From the NCBI GenBank assembly GCA_003342895.1, contig PTFA01000012.1, positions 9,356,920 through 9,420,919 of the forward strand: a stretch of 64,000 bases of DNA, written 5' to 3'. Below are positions 1-12,190 of the stretch, one piece after another. This DNA is from Casuarius casuarius (taxonomy: Eukaryota; Chordata; Aves; Casuariiformes; Casuariidae). Each line of letters starts with the position of its first letter. The first letter of the stretch is position 1. The notes under the pieces were generated by a model. The model saw nothing but the letters and a program-made list of their open reading frames with translations, was not told where the DNA came from and searched no databases. A program made the position numbers and the translations under genes.

Positions 1-1847
1 GGTAAGAACAATTACACAAATTTTATATACTGCCTCTAACCCTCATATCTAGAAGTAGTTTGGTATATAAAGACATAAACCTATCTGAAGTGGACATTTC
101 CTTGTCATACATGGAGAAATATAAGCATTAAAGTTACAACATACCTAGAAATTAAGTCACTATAAAGGCTGATAACAGGAACACTGGCAACACAGCTGCT
201 TTAAGACATTACCACCTTTGTGCTGCAGTCCTTTACCTGTCACTTGTGTCAATGAAAGTTTTTTTGTGGAGCTGCACTATGAATCAGGTTTCTGAATGAT
301 CCAAGCTTAAAAAACAAATTAAAGAAAAATGTATGAGCATTTAGAAAGAAGACTTTTTTTTAAGCATGCCAGATCATTTCAATGTAAATTTTACAGAATT
401 GCGCCATAAAGAGTTTCACCGACACAACTGAGAAGCTACTGAGCTGCAGCATGACATTAGGAATCTCTTTAAAGGAATCTATCCCTGGCATTCAATGATG
501 TGCTCAAACCAGCAGACAGAGTGTATAAAAGTACAAAAGCTATGTTGAATTATCATATATTGGAGTTCCACCTTGTTCCATATTTTAAGAGAAGAAAGTT
601 TTAACAACGATTGTTGAGAATTCCAAAGCTTGGGAAAATAAAAGGGATCTCGGGATCTCCTTTTCCTAGTCTATGTGTGTGGACCATAAGATATCATTAA
701 GGAACAGAATATCTGACATAACATATTTATATTTCTATGCAAAATTTAAAAAAGAAGAAAAAATATTGCCATGTAAAGACTCAGAAAAATCATCTTCAAA
801 ATAATGTAAAAGTCTGGAATCTAGAAAATATTTTTTGTTATAATAAAAATTTTCTTTAGCATGAAAACATGTTAAAGATGTCCCATTCCATTATAGCAAA
901 CCTCTCTTAATGATGTAGTTTTTGTAACTATTAGCTCTTACAGTATTACATAATGCACAATGAAGTAGCATTAAAATTAAAAATAAAACAAAAGTTGGAC
1001 TTTTGAATCTTCAGCGCATGCATAAATCTTGAGATTAATATAGCATACCTTTAATCAGAATTTTTCTACAGAAAGAGGGTATTCTGTTACTTAAATAGTC
1101 AATCTCAGGGCACCAGAATAATTAAAGCTTTTCCTTGTGTTTTTTTATTATTATTAAAAAAATTTCTTGATGTAGCAATATCTTTTTACTGAGCAATTTT
1201 AGGGCTGCAAACATTCACCTTTTCTCCAACTCCAACCAAAAGGTTCAGAAATGGTTCAAACCCAAAACTGTGGTTTAAGTACAGGAAGGGGTTTGAATTT
1301 TCATCACTTACATAAAACAAGTCAGTTTGTTTTGAAGAGTGTATGTACGCTTTAAAAAAATAATCCATGCCTAAGAAGGAAAAACCGAAGACATATTAAT
1401 TAAGGAAACAAATTTATTCAATACATTCCATTATTTTGTAATGCAACATAGTGAAGCAGAATAGCAAAATAAAATACATTTATATTCAAATTGCTACTGC
1501 TTCCAAGCTCACTGATAATAATAATTTGTTTTCTGATTTATTGCAAACATAAACAAGTTGAGCTACTAAAACAAATACAGTGACCTCCTTTCTACAGTGT
1601 TTTAAAACCCATTGTACAAGAGCTAAAAATTATCTGCACACATACTGTATACAATATAGTATTTGAGTTAAAAGATTTGGAGTTTATAAGCTGAAAATAA
1701 AAATTGCTGATGAATTGTGTTATTGCTAAAATCATACTTTATTCTTTTTGTATTATTTACTCTCAAGTATATCTAATGAATCACGTTCGTTTTGGAAACT
1801 TTCACACACCCATGGAGCACTGAAACCCTTTCAGTTTACCCCTTCAG

Positions 1848-1881
1848 TATTAGAGGGAAGCAGTCAAGCTTCCCTCTAATG
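1848..1881. repeat. Perfect 13-bp inverted repeat (hairpin)
   Basis: The left arm ATTAGAGGGAAGC (1849-1861) and right arm GCTTCCCTCTAAT (1868-1880) are exact reverse complements around the 6-nt loop AGTCAA. A T:G wobble at 1848/1881 can extend it. No mobile element was recognised around it, and the stem is too short for a normal microRNA precursor. Confidence 0.85.
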
Positions 1882-3504
1882 GCTTTTCTACTCAGCGTGC
1901 AATCTGTAGAAACTGCAATTGGGTACAACGATCAATACCTTAAAAAGGTAAAACGAACCGCTTAAGAGGGACAAAGTCAGCTCCACTCTCAATAAAGTGG
2001 TCAGGTTTAGTTTGACGAGATAAGAAAAGGTTCTTTTATACAGTCTATAGCACCACATCTTTTTAAGTGTCAAGCCAGTCCTTCTAAGCAATCTCCCAGA
2101 ATCACGATGCTCAGAAAACCTTATTTACTGACTTTTTCTCATGATGGGGAAAAATAGACAAATGTCTAAAAGGGCAGCTAACACAAATGTGTTCAAATAA
2201 AACATTAGCCATCTTAAGAAATGTAGTTTGTTAGATGAATTGATTAAAAAAACTGAAATAATCATGTTCTTGTTTAGGAACAGGATGATCTTAAGATTGG
2301 AAGATATGCTGAAATGTTACTATAAAAAGAGCACAAGGCAGAGTACTTCGTGTCAAAATAAATCAGTAACTGAAGAAAAGGTAGCATATAGTACCTTAGT
2401 TTAGAAAAGGCACTTGCAGGATCACTCTAGCTATGTTTAGGTTACCACTATAAATCTGTCAAGCCAATAATCTCTGCACTGAATGAGTCCCAAATATTTG
2501 CTCAATAAATCTAACTTTCGGTTGACTTCACACTGGTCACCAACTCAGACACAAATATGATTGAGTAGATTGGACATGACCCTCAGGTAACAATATTATG
2601 AGACCAAGAATAAAGATAACATTATTCCAAAACCAGTTTTCTTAGATTAACTGATTTCCTGTATTGGGATTAGAAAAACAAGTTAGAACCTTTTTCTATC
2701 AAGCTGTTGTCCACTTAGGCTACATGCTCATTTTAATGAAAATGCGTGTAAGAAACTTCACCCAGACGTAGTCTGTAGAAAGGATATAGCATAGATAGAA
2801 GGATATTGCTACAAAGCACTACTCTAGCACAAACGTCAGAACTCAAAGCAAGAAGCCAAAGTATTAGCTTGGAAACAAAATCACGTCTAGATGTTGAGAT
2901 TCGCTGAGGTTGGCTCTTAAAATTCTATTAGAAATTCAACAATTAACATGTTGAAAGGCATTTACCACAAGAGGGAAAGAAAATACAGCCTACTTTTGGG
3001 GCCAGGCAAAGATACAGGATCAAAAATCATGAAGAAAAAAAAAAAAATCACCTGTCTGGTCATCCCATTTTCTGTGCAATTACCTAAACTACATAAACCA
3101 CAATGATCTTTGCACTTACAGACTCTCCCCCTCTCTGTAAACATATATGCAGCACTTCTCAGCTTGCCCAAAAACCACTGTTTACTTTAGGTGCATTTTT
3201 TATATTTTGTAACAGCTTCAAAGGAAAAAAAGACACTAGAGAACATTTTTGCTCAAGAAGTGATTTTTTTTTTTGGAATGTCACAATGTTCAGGAGCAAA
3301 AGCAATGAAAATAAACACTGGAGTGTTTCTTCTTTTCTACCACATGCGACATTTTCACTGTTATAACTCACAATTATCTATTAAAAAAGATCTGCGATTC
3401 AGCAGCACAAGAAGTCAGAGTTTTCAAGTGCTGGTATTTTTAAAGAGCTAAAAATCACTGGAGAGAAAATACAGTAATAACAAAAGACTCAATTTTTATA
3501 CATC

Positions 3505-3655
3505 TGTCAGTCTCAAAGCATTTTTACAAAGGAGGAGGCCAATGTTGTTATCTCCAGCTTACACGGAGGAAGCAGAGAGACAGAAGGGAACTAACTTGGG
3601 ACAGGACACAGGACACTGGCAGGCCATGTGGACCTAAGAACAGATTCCAGATCTG
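3505..3655 (-). mobile_element. MIR-type SINE remnant, reverse orientation
   Basis: The plus strand follows the reverse complement of the MIR/CORE-SINE consensus: CTCAAAGC then TTTACAAAGGAGG, a TTATCTCCA block for 'ttatccccattttacag', GGAAGCAGAGAGACAGAAGGG for 'gaaactgaggcacagagag', then AACTTGGGACAGGACACAGG and GCAGGCCATGTGGACC. The divergence fits an ancient insertion. The family call is from memory of the consensus. Confidence 0.75.
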
Positions 3656-4081
3656 TTAAGAACAGGGAACTGGGATTAATACTAAGCATTTATGAAGTAC
3701 CAGTTAGGAACTGACCATAAAACTGACCACTAGAAGAAATACGTGATGTTTAAAACAAAGAACTGATGTCACTGAAGAAATAACGTCATTAACAGATGAA
3801 TTCTGGAAAAGACTGATGCAGCTGTTTAAGAAAGTTACTGCTCCCCAGATATTTGTTATCACCCTCTGCTGGAGATTATTAACTCTAAAGAAGAATTGTA
3901 GAAAGGGAATATGTCTCTGGGCACTTCAGTGCATTTCAGAGTTTTAGTGGAATTGCCTGTTTTACTCTAAGGGAAGTAACACCTGGCAGAGGAGCAGCAC
4001 AACAACTACTAAAGTCACTGCAGCAAGATTAACCAGGAATCACTTGCCAACAGCCTCAGAATAAAGATACCAGAATTGCAA

Positions 4082-4205
4082 TACTGACTTTGCTACTCTC
4101 TTGCTGTACGACTGGGCAAATCTCTTACCTGCTCTTTGTCCCTCAACATATGACATCAGCATACTTCCCTATATTGCACATGTACTTACTAAAGGCCTCT
4201 GCGGA
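4082..4205 (+). mobile_element. MIR-type SINE remnant, forward orientation
   Basis: It reads CTGACTTTGCTACTCTCTTG then CTGTACGACTGGGCAAATC, TCTTACCTGCTCTTTGTCCC and TCAACATATGACATCAG. These correspond in order to the MIR core 'ctctgccacttactagctgtgtgaccttgggcaaatcacttaacctctctgtgcctcagtttc'. It is degraded and lies about 430 bp from the oppositely oriented copy. Confidence 0.72.
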
Positions 4206-4784
4206 AAGAAGCAGTAAAAGTAAAGAGATATATCATCATCATAACACTTAGCAAACCTTACAGAAGTCACATCAGAGAAGGCATGATGTACCCTCCATGA
4301 ATAGTATAATTAAAAAATATTATAAGATATTCAGGATCTTCCTTGAACATGCTTCAACCTTGTAAAAGTTGGAATTTATATTACACCTCAGGAGCAAGCC
4401 AGGAAAAATGCCCTTTAACCTGCAAAATATATTTACTCAGAAACATCAGACATTTCAGAATTGCTGCTTTCAGTCCAGTATAAAACTTGCAGTAAGCAAC
4501 GACACACTTTTCACCAACAATATTCCACTTAAGGAAAGTATTGTTTCAAGTGATTCGCCAATATACCTGGCCATTATTTGATCAACCTAAAAAATTCTAA
4601 CATACATCAGAAAAAGAAAGCTTCAGGACAGCATAAGAGAGCACCCTGAGAAGAGGGATAACTAGAGAAAAAGATACTTAATACTAAAAAATATGTGAAA
4701 TAATTAGCACCTTCATAGTAAATGCTACAAAAGAAGAGTTTACTTGTCCAGGATTCAATCACAAATTCCCCAAACATATCTGAG

Positions 4785-4789
<5 letters not shown>

Positions 4790-4821
<32 letters not shown>
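4790..4821. repeat. Poly(A) tract, 32 bases
   Basis: An uninterrupted run of A. No retroposed gene body was recognised on its 5' side, so this is either a simple homopolymer or the tail of an unrecognised retroposon. Confidence 0.9.
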
Positions 4822-4823
<2 letters not shown>

Positions 4824-6467
4824 AAGTGTGACGTTCAGTGCTATTGTATCACTGTCTTTGCAGTATTAATGACGTATGGTAAGTTCCTATGGCCATGGCT
4901 TAAGAGAGGGAAACAGGAATTCCTAAGCCTCATGTCCCAGGAAAAAGCACATACAACACTTACCTATCCCATACAACTTTTTCCCATTTTGGGACAAAAT
5001 TGCCTTCCGGATACATCCTGAAGGGCAATCTACATCTGTGTCAGTCCTATTATAATTCACGATTTCCAGCCATTTATTACTAAACCAAAACAAAATCAGA
5101 ACTAAATATTAATAAGAAAAAGCTCTTGATTTTTTGTAGCTTCATAATATCATGTAATTGATTGAAGTCACTTCACAGAAGGATTAGACATAACGATCAC
5201 CTATTAAACACTCAATAACTCTAGGTCAGAATAATCCAGTAACTGAAGTATGCAACTGAAAAATGATCTGTGCTACAATTTCCCAGGCAACTTTAGATTA
5301 CATAACCGCTCTCTGTCAGACTAACTTATTGGTCTCCTATATTTATGTTGTGCATATAAATACAACCCATACTGAATTATTTAGGACATGAAAATTATTG
5401 TATTACTTCTCCCTCCCACAGATATATGTCTTTTAAATATCTTCATGTCATTTCAATATCCTTTGAGTTACTGTAACTCTACCATGCAAATTAATTTCTT
5501 CGGATTTTTTTTGCACATTTTCTGAAATTTTTTCGTTTCATCTGTATTTTCAGCCACTGAGCTGCCTTAAACCAATCAACATATATTAGAGGTACGCTGA
5601 ATCCATCATGGCAAGAGGGCTGCAGTCCTGCACCAAAAGCTACATTCAAATTTTCTTGAGCCATATTACATTTTCCATCAATATGGTCTCCACTTACTTC
5701 AAGGTCTCTTCAACCATTTTTCATGTTTACTAGCACTTCATATTCGATACACATTTTTACAGCCATCTTTACCAGTTATGATAGGTTCTACTTCCCCATT
5801 TTTTTTGTTTACTTCCTAGCTATAAATACTAATTTATCTATTAAAAATTTATTTCCTCTGTCCTCCCTGATGTTTGCATGATCTCTCAGTTCTGTTTCAG
5901 CTCTGAATTTTAATTAAATATGTTGTTTGTCCACCTCATCCAGGTCATTAAAGCATTCAGTAAAATCAATTTCTGTAGTCACACAAGGGACCTCTCTCAC
6001 AAATCACTCCTTATGTAAAGAAAAAGAAAAGGAAATAAAATGTATCTATAGATACACATAGAATACAGAGGTGGATATATACAAAATGTATATGCATATG
6101 GGATATCCTACTGCAACAAGGTGTGTAAGACTCTTGCACTCATAGTTTTGTATTTCTAATTAATTGGCAACAACAAATTATAGAACTTCTGCAACTCAAT
6201 CTCATGTAACTAGGCATTTTAAAGACGATTGCCATGTACAGCATTATAATTTCTGAGAAAAAAATACCATCCCTTGAACATGTTTATGATACAGAGTTAA
6301 AGCAGAAAAAACTGAATGCATCTGTTGAAATGATGCAAGCCTCATTTGTCCTGTCACCATTCTATCCATGACAGGGTTATTCATTAAATGTATAAATTTG
6401 GCCTTGTTGATCACTGTATTTTGGCAATTATCACAAATACTAACAACAAGCTAAAAGTAGCTATAGT

Positions 6468-6473
6468 ACTTAC
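6468..6473 (-). other. 5' splice site (donor) of the FBXL17 exon
   Basis: The minus strand reads AAT|GTAAGT, a perfect consensus for the first six intronic bases. It fixes the 3' end of the exon after a complete Asn codon. Confidence 0.85.
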
Positions 6474-6581
6474 ATTGGTGAGGTGAATGACTCCTTTAGA
6501 TGTAACAGAGCAGCCCATAAAACCAACATACTGCAGCTCAGGACAATGTTCAGCAAATGCTTTCACTGACTGATCTGTCAC
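6474..6581 (-). CDS. FBXL17: FBXL17 internal coding exon (leucine-rich repeat segment)
   Basis: Read on the minus strand this is a clean 36-codon exon, 108 nt, starting and ending on codon boundaries (phase 0 at both ends). It is preceded by a TTTTTTCGGTAG acceptor and followed by a GTAAGT donor. It begins VTDQSVKAFAEHCPEL and continues through QYVGFMGCSVTSKGVIHLTN. The Cys-Pro-x-Leu...Gly-Cys spacing is the cysteine-containing LRR pattern of FBXL proteins, and the residues match vertebrate FBXL17 as I remember it, in the C-terminal LRR array after the F-box. FBXL17 is the receptor of a CUL1-SKP1 ubiquitin ligase known to recognise mis-paired BTB-domain dimers. The LRR array curves around the BTB substrate. 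No adjacent FBXL17 exon was recognised, consistent with its very long introns. Family assignment is strong. Orthology rests on memory and not on a search. Confidence 0.9.
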
Positions 6582-6600
6582 CTACCGAAAAAATACACAG
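6582..6600 (-). other. 3' splice site (acceptor) of the FBXL17 exon
   Basis: The minus strand reads CTGTGTATTTTTTCGGTAG before the first exon base. The AG is canonical. The pyrimidine tract is a short T6 run interrupted by CGG just before the AG, so it is moderate rather than strong. This fixes the exon start at the GTG valine codon. Confidence 0.8.
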
Positions 6601-7771
6601 ATAATAGTTGAATAGGTGATATGAGTATATACACAATAAAATCCAAGCTGTTTCTCAATAACAAGGTCAAACTATTCATTAATAGTTTTATTATTATCAC
6701 TACCATTTATTCTGAGAGTTTGAGAGAAAACATGAGGTATGCACACGCATCTATAGATATGTATGAAAAGAAAGAAAAAAGATCATCTTTGGAAGAGAGC
6801 AGGACCTTCTCTTTGGAGGAAAGAAAACAGAAGAGGCCAGAACGATGGCCACTGAAATTCAAATATTACCATTCTCTTTATCTGCAGATTAAGGCAAAAG
6901 TCCCTTTATTTTTCATTCACATAATTATACACAACCATTAAATATCAACAAATTTAAGATATTGCCATCCAGCAGACTCACGCGATACCCATCACTGACT
7001 GCACTGAATCTGAATTGTATTATATCTCAAGTTTATATTCTGCATTTTTTACTAAAAACAAAGCCATAATACAATTTATTAATAGTTTTTAACTTAAACA
7101 TAGTATCTTGGCCATTTCCCACATAAAACTAGTATCTCATGGTAACGTACCATTCTGTGTCCATTATCAGTTGAATGAAGATGTTACTTTACTATTGTGG
7201 TATATTTATTTCTACAATTCTTTTTGTTTTATAATTAAGTTTGTCTAATAAAATTTAGTAGCTATGAAACAACAACTATTACATAAATGTAATGTTTTGT
7301 AGGTGGACTAAATATTCAAAAGGATAACACTTTGTGAACTTCTGTCCTTTAAGTGTTAGCTTCCACTACAAACACTTCTGTGTTTTCCTGAAGTTAAACT
7401 GCAGAAAGTATTTCCTGTTTTTCCAGAAAGTTATATTAAGACTTGTCTTAAGTCAAGAAAACCAAATTTTCATTATTTTTAGTTTTTATTCAGTTGAGTA
7501 CTTAACTAGATGAAGGTATTAACAAAAGAAATATGTTTTATTTTCCATTATTAAGAACAAATATTTTATTCCACAAATATTTTATTTCATTTATGTCTTT
7601 CTAATCTACTTCCAGGTTTTTAAAACCTGCATCATACAGTAAGAGCACAAAACCCATAAGCTCACTTTTAAAATATATGAAGCCACTAGCATCAATATTC
7701 TTCTGATTAAACAGTATGTGCTGAGTGTACATGCATACATTTTCTGTTAGATGCTTCAGATGAATAAATAC

Positions 7772-7789
7772 TTTTTTTTTTTTTTTTTT
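7772..7789. repeat. Poly(T) tract, 18 bases
   Basis: Uninterrupted T run in intronic sequence. Confidence 0.9.
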
Positions 7790-7936
7790 GGTTAACCAGG
7801 AAACCTTTTCTTTACATTTATAGTAAGCTCTTCATGTTAACCCAGCAGCCATCCTACTGTGTGCACCTTGGACTTTTAACAGGAAAGCTATGGGAAGACA
7901 TTCCACACTTCAGAAGAAACTTTTTTTCCCCTCATT

Positions 7937-7962
7937 AAAAAAAAAAAAAAAAAAAAAAAAAA
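7937..7962. repeat. Poly(A) tract, 26 bases
   Basis: Uninterrupted A run preceded by a T7C4 stretch. No recognisable retroposon body lies beside it. Confidence 0.9.
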
Positions 7963-8204
7963 CTACTGAAAATATGCATACATACACTACACTTATACAA
8001 GAAAACACACAGGCATATGCCTGTTGTTACATCTCTGTACATTTCTTCACATCTGGCTACTGTTAATTTCCTTTAAAAGACTGATTGAACAGCAGCGGAG
8101 AAGATCTGTACTTCATTTAATCGAGGCTGCACTACTACAGAGTCTCCTGAATGATGGGGAGAAATGGCAAGCAATTTCCTTTGAGACTCCTTCCAGAAGG
8201 CAGG

Positions 8205-8285
8205 GAGACGTGAGAGAGGCCGCAAGCAGAGGACGGCCGCACGGGAGAAGGGAACGGCCAGTTTCAAAGATGACGGAAATTAACG
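8205..8285. other. Small CpG-enriched patch
   Basis: About eight CpG dinucleotides fall within roughly 80 bases (for example GGACGGCCGCACGGG and GAACGGCC), while the surrounding kilobases have very few. It is too short for a conventional CpG island. Function is unknown. Confidence 0.5.
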
Positions 8286-11200
8286 TTTCCTCTGCAAAGT
8301 TTGTAGCAACCAAGGAAAACACTAAAAGTTGCTGAAATAAGAGGACGCCTAAAGTAAAAAGACTTTAATGTGTTTGTTCACTTCAAGTTTCTTCTATCAA
8401 GGAGTATTAGCTTACCGTCTGATAAACAATCCACTGCAGCAATTTAAAACTTCTTTGGTGTGTTTGGTTTGAGGAAGCAGCTCCCCCTCTGCCCTGTCAC
8501 AGTACTGTATGAATACAAAGATCTTTCTATACTTTTTTAATAAGAACATCCTGGAAGGAAAGGAAAATGCAGCTGAGCTACAAATAACAGACTGAACCCA
8601 TATACACGTGTAGCTAGGTTCTTTCCCTTCAGCACCTTTCTCCAAGTCCAGCCATGTAATTCCAGTGCAGGGTTACACGGCTCTCACATGGTAACCAATA
8701 ATTTAGAGTACACCTTTTGCCTACTCCTAGGATCTATCTCACTTCTGACCCTCCTCACTGTTCCCTTTGAAGGGCACCTGCATCTGTGAAGGCTTTCTTT
8801 CCTATAAATAAATGCAAAGTCCTAGCACCTCAATCACACATATCATTTCTAATTTTAATAAAGACTATTTTTCCTCATTTCCGTATTGCACGCTGATACC
8901 TATTTCCTGTTAAATCTAATTGTTTATGCCCTTACATCAGATGCTATACTACAATGCTTTACTGTCAGATTTGTTAAAATAAACATACCGGACATTAGAC
9001 AGTTTTACTGAAGAGCGTAGTAGAGGCAAGAGTTGATCACACAACATGTTTTCTTCTCCAAACCACTGAAAGTGAGCAGTATCCCCTCCGAAGCTCAGCT
9101 ACCAGCCTAACTGCTTGCATGTGCATGACAGGTAGCCATCAATCTAGACCCTGATCTTTCTTCAGAAGTCCCTCACAGGCAGAATAATAAAGATTCTCCG
9201 GGGAGACAAGAGGAGGACAGAGGGAGGAGAGACAGCCACACAGATAATTAATAGCTCTTCAAGTTGTTCAGAGTCTGGATATGGGCAGGTTTTTAAACCC
9301 CTTGAGTGTCGTATTTAGACATAGCTGAATTTCTAAAATTCTAATTCTTGACCTACTTAGTTTTATTACTAAACATCCAACAGCTATAAAGTTAAAGAGT
9401 ATAAGATTGTTGCGGGTACCTTTAAAACACTTCCACATCTTCCTTTTAACAAGTCTTTTTTCTGAGCAGTATATATTCTCAGTGCAAATGCTGGCAATGC
9501 AAAACTCTGTTTTGATTTTGGGACAAAACACATACTCTCCAGCCAAAATGCACAAGTAATGTCTCACTGTGTCTGGAATTGTAAATCCTGAAAGCCTGAG
9601 GACATTCTGGGTTTGCAGGGATGTCCTGTGGATTTCACAGAACTCAGAAGCAAAACAAGTTTTGAGATATCTAGCCCACGAGGGAGGCTGAGGTGAATAC
9701 GCACGTATGAACAGTACTGCCGCTGCACTGGGCATCGCCTCCATGCCCAGTTCCAACGTGCCTGACTGGCACGGCACTTCACTGCACGCTGGCAAAACAC
9801 TCGCAAAACAGATTTGTGAAAAGATAGCTCAGAGGTGAGGGATGCAAAGAGGATTATAAGTACAACGCCACGTTCAAGTGGTTTTGGTTTGCGGTTACTG
9901 GATGTGGTTATAAGTCAAAAGTAGTTTTCTTTAAAGCAACAGTTCCTCAGCAAAGATGTTTTAGTTGCATGCCTGCCAATTACAAGCAAGAAGTATGCCT
10001 TGGGGTTTGAGTATTTAGAAACCAATGAAACCGAAAATGAGCCCGAAGGAGGAGGAACAGGTTCAGGTAAACAAGTTCAACCAAAAAAATAGGGTAGTGA
10101 TTGCATCTTGTTTGTACAGACCCATGTCGCAAGTCTACTTACTTCATCAAATAACCAGTGTATTTTAGTACGAAATTTCTTCTTTGATTTTGATCTGACA
10201 GGTTCTTAGATCTTCATCTCTGCACATACCTTTCAGTTGAGTCAATAGCCACACCAGCTATTTGGGAAGATTTTGACTACAGAAAGGTTTTGACAAATAC
10301 TATTAGAAATCAAAGAGTGACAGATTTGCTCTATTCATAGCACCAGGGGATAATAAAAATAGCTTCTGAAAACTCAGGAAAGTTTTAAATCTAGGCATAG
10401 AAAAACAGAAATTCAGTCTTTTCTTATCAATCTCATTAGCTTCTCTGTAGAAAATAAAAGAAACCCTCTGTTCAGCTAATGAGATAGGAGGAGGACTCTG
10501 TTACAGTTTTGCTCTCCTCTCTTTACAGAGAACTTCAGTATGAGTCTTTTATTTCACACAGCTTTGCACTAGCTAGTAAGGAAATGCATTAATAAACAAT
10601 GAATGGTATAAATGCCTAAGATCACAGATTTACTACAGAACTTAAAACTTTAAACTACAAATAATTTCTTCCATACAGGTGACATTTGGGGTCCATAAAA
10701 GCATAAAAAAATTGATGTTTGGAATGTAAATAACACAATTACTAACTCTCAAAGTATTTTCTGTTTGTTCATACTATGGAATTATCTGCAGGCTAAACAA
10801 ATATGTGAAAAAATAGTTATAGTAAAAGTTAACAACAGTACTTTGGCTATCAGCGTTAAATAGTTTACAAACTGGCTGTGAAACTTTTCAGTGCTTGTTA
10901 GACGTTCAGCATCTATCTGGCTGGGAAAAGGTTCTTCCTTCCCTCTCTATACCGTGCAAGCCTCATGATTTTCCAGGTTCCAAAAATTATTTACAACCTG
11001 TCAGAAGTAGTGTGGTATTACCTGAATATGCCTTACATTACTGTGGTAGAAATAACAATTTTAGACAGGCATTTTGCTATTGCAGACAAATGCTCTTAAA
11101 TCTTGGCTTATAAATAACTAAATAAAACAGCACTGCATTGAAACTGTTGATGCCTTTAAACTCAGTTCAATAATAGATCCCGTCCTTTGCTGTCAGCCAG

Positions 11201-12137
11201 CAAAACTCCACTAACTGCAGGAGTTGTTTTGATGTTTTAAAGAGAAATACTGTAAAAAATTTCACCATCAGCACTGTAATCTCACAGCCTGCAATCTTTA
11301 CTATACTAGCATACAAGAGTATATAATTTCTTTTTCAGCTCCAATGTCATTCATAGCAATTGATATTTTAATATCATGGTGCCCATCTACCCAGATTGTA
11401 ACAGAGGTCACTTGGTATTTTATTTAGTGAGCTACTCTTAACACGACTCCACTCTCCTTTAATTGTGTTAGTGGGGAAATATATATATTTTTACACGTAT
11501 ACACACACACCTGCTGTTTCACAAGAAGAACAGTTGCTTTTCAAAAAAAGATTATGGGCTATGAAGTAGAGGAACACCTGATGAAAACATTGTTAAACTA
11601 AATATCTGATGAGAGGGTATAAAATTACGATTTGTATTTTGGCTTTTTGTTCTCGTTTCTTTTCAGAGGAGTAAGAACATGTACTAGTTTGGACTTCATT
11701 TATAAACGCCACATAGCATTGTGTAGCTAAGTATGTTGACCAGTCAGAGTAATTAATAACCGAATCCTATCTATTGTGATTCGCATACGCTTCCAAAAAT
11801 ATAACAAAACAATGTTTGTAGGTAGAAGTAATATTTTTCATTGGACTTATTTGTATAGTGGGGAAAAACGCAGACAAGTTTCAGACAGACCTGAAATAGA
11901 AGCAGAGTTGAATATGAAGCTAAAATTAATTTCTAAGATTGAGAACAACTACTCTACTGTTTAATTAGACACTCTTCTATTTTACCATCTACAATGCCTA
12001 GCTCACATATATATACCTTACTTGCCTATATCCTTATGCTGTCACACCTACTATTACAGTGCTACTACAAAACAACGTTGCATTTTTTTCCTAAATGAGG
12101 AAATGAAAAACTTCCTAAAAACGCTATTAAAAATGGC

Positions 12138-12169
<32 letters not shown>

Positions 12170-12190
12170 CACACACACACACACATACAC
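12138..12190. repeat. Compound (TA)n(CA)n microsatellite
   Basis: A run of TA dinucleotides passes directly into ACACATACACACAC repeats and ends with ACATACAC. It is a typical compound dinucleotide microsatellite. Confidence 0.95.

Larger units (their letters stand above)
1..6467 (-). other. FBXL17: Inferred FBXL17 intron, downstream side of the exon
   Basis: AT-rich noncoding sequence with stops in all frames and only short chance open frames (60-106 codons). It holds a perfect 13-bp hairpin near 1.85 kb, two degenerate MIR copies near 3.5 and 4.1 kb and an A32 tract at 4790. I saw nothing resembling the next FBXL17 exon (the LRR following HLTN), so the intron probably continues past the window start. 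Confidence 0.7.
6601..12137 (-). other. FBXL17: Inferred FBXL17 intron, 6.6-12.1 kb
   Basis: AT-rich noncoding sequence. It holds a T18 run (7772), an A26 run (7937), a small CpG-enriched patch at 8.2 kb and a chance-looking 175-codon open frame on the minus strand at 9268-9795. No exon, tRNA or recognisable transposon was seen. Confidence 0.6.

Noticed and set aside
1848..1881. Hairpin as a microRNA precursor
   Set aside because: A 13-bp stem with a 6-nt loop is far shorter than a pre-miRNA, and flanks do not extend the pairing.
4722..4821. A32 tract as the tail of a processed pseudogene
   Set aside because: No recognisable coding or RNA sequence on its 5' side and no target-site duplication found.
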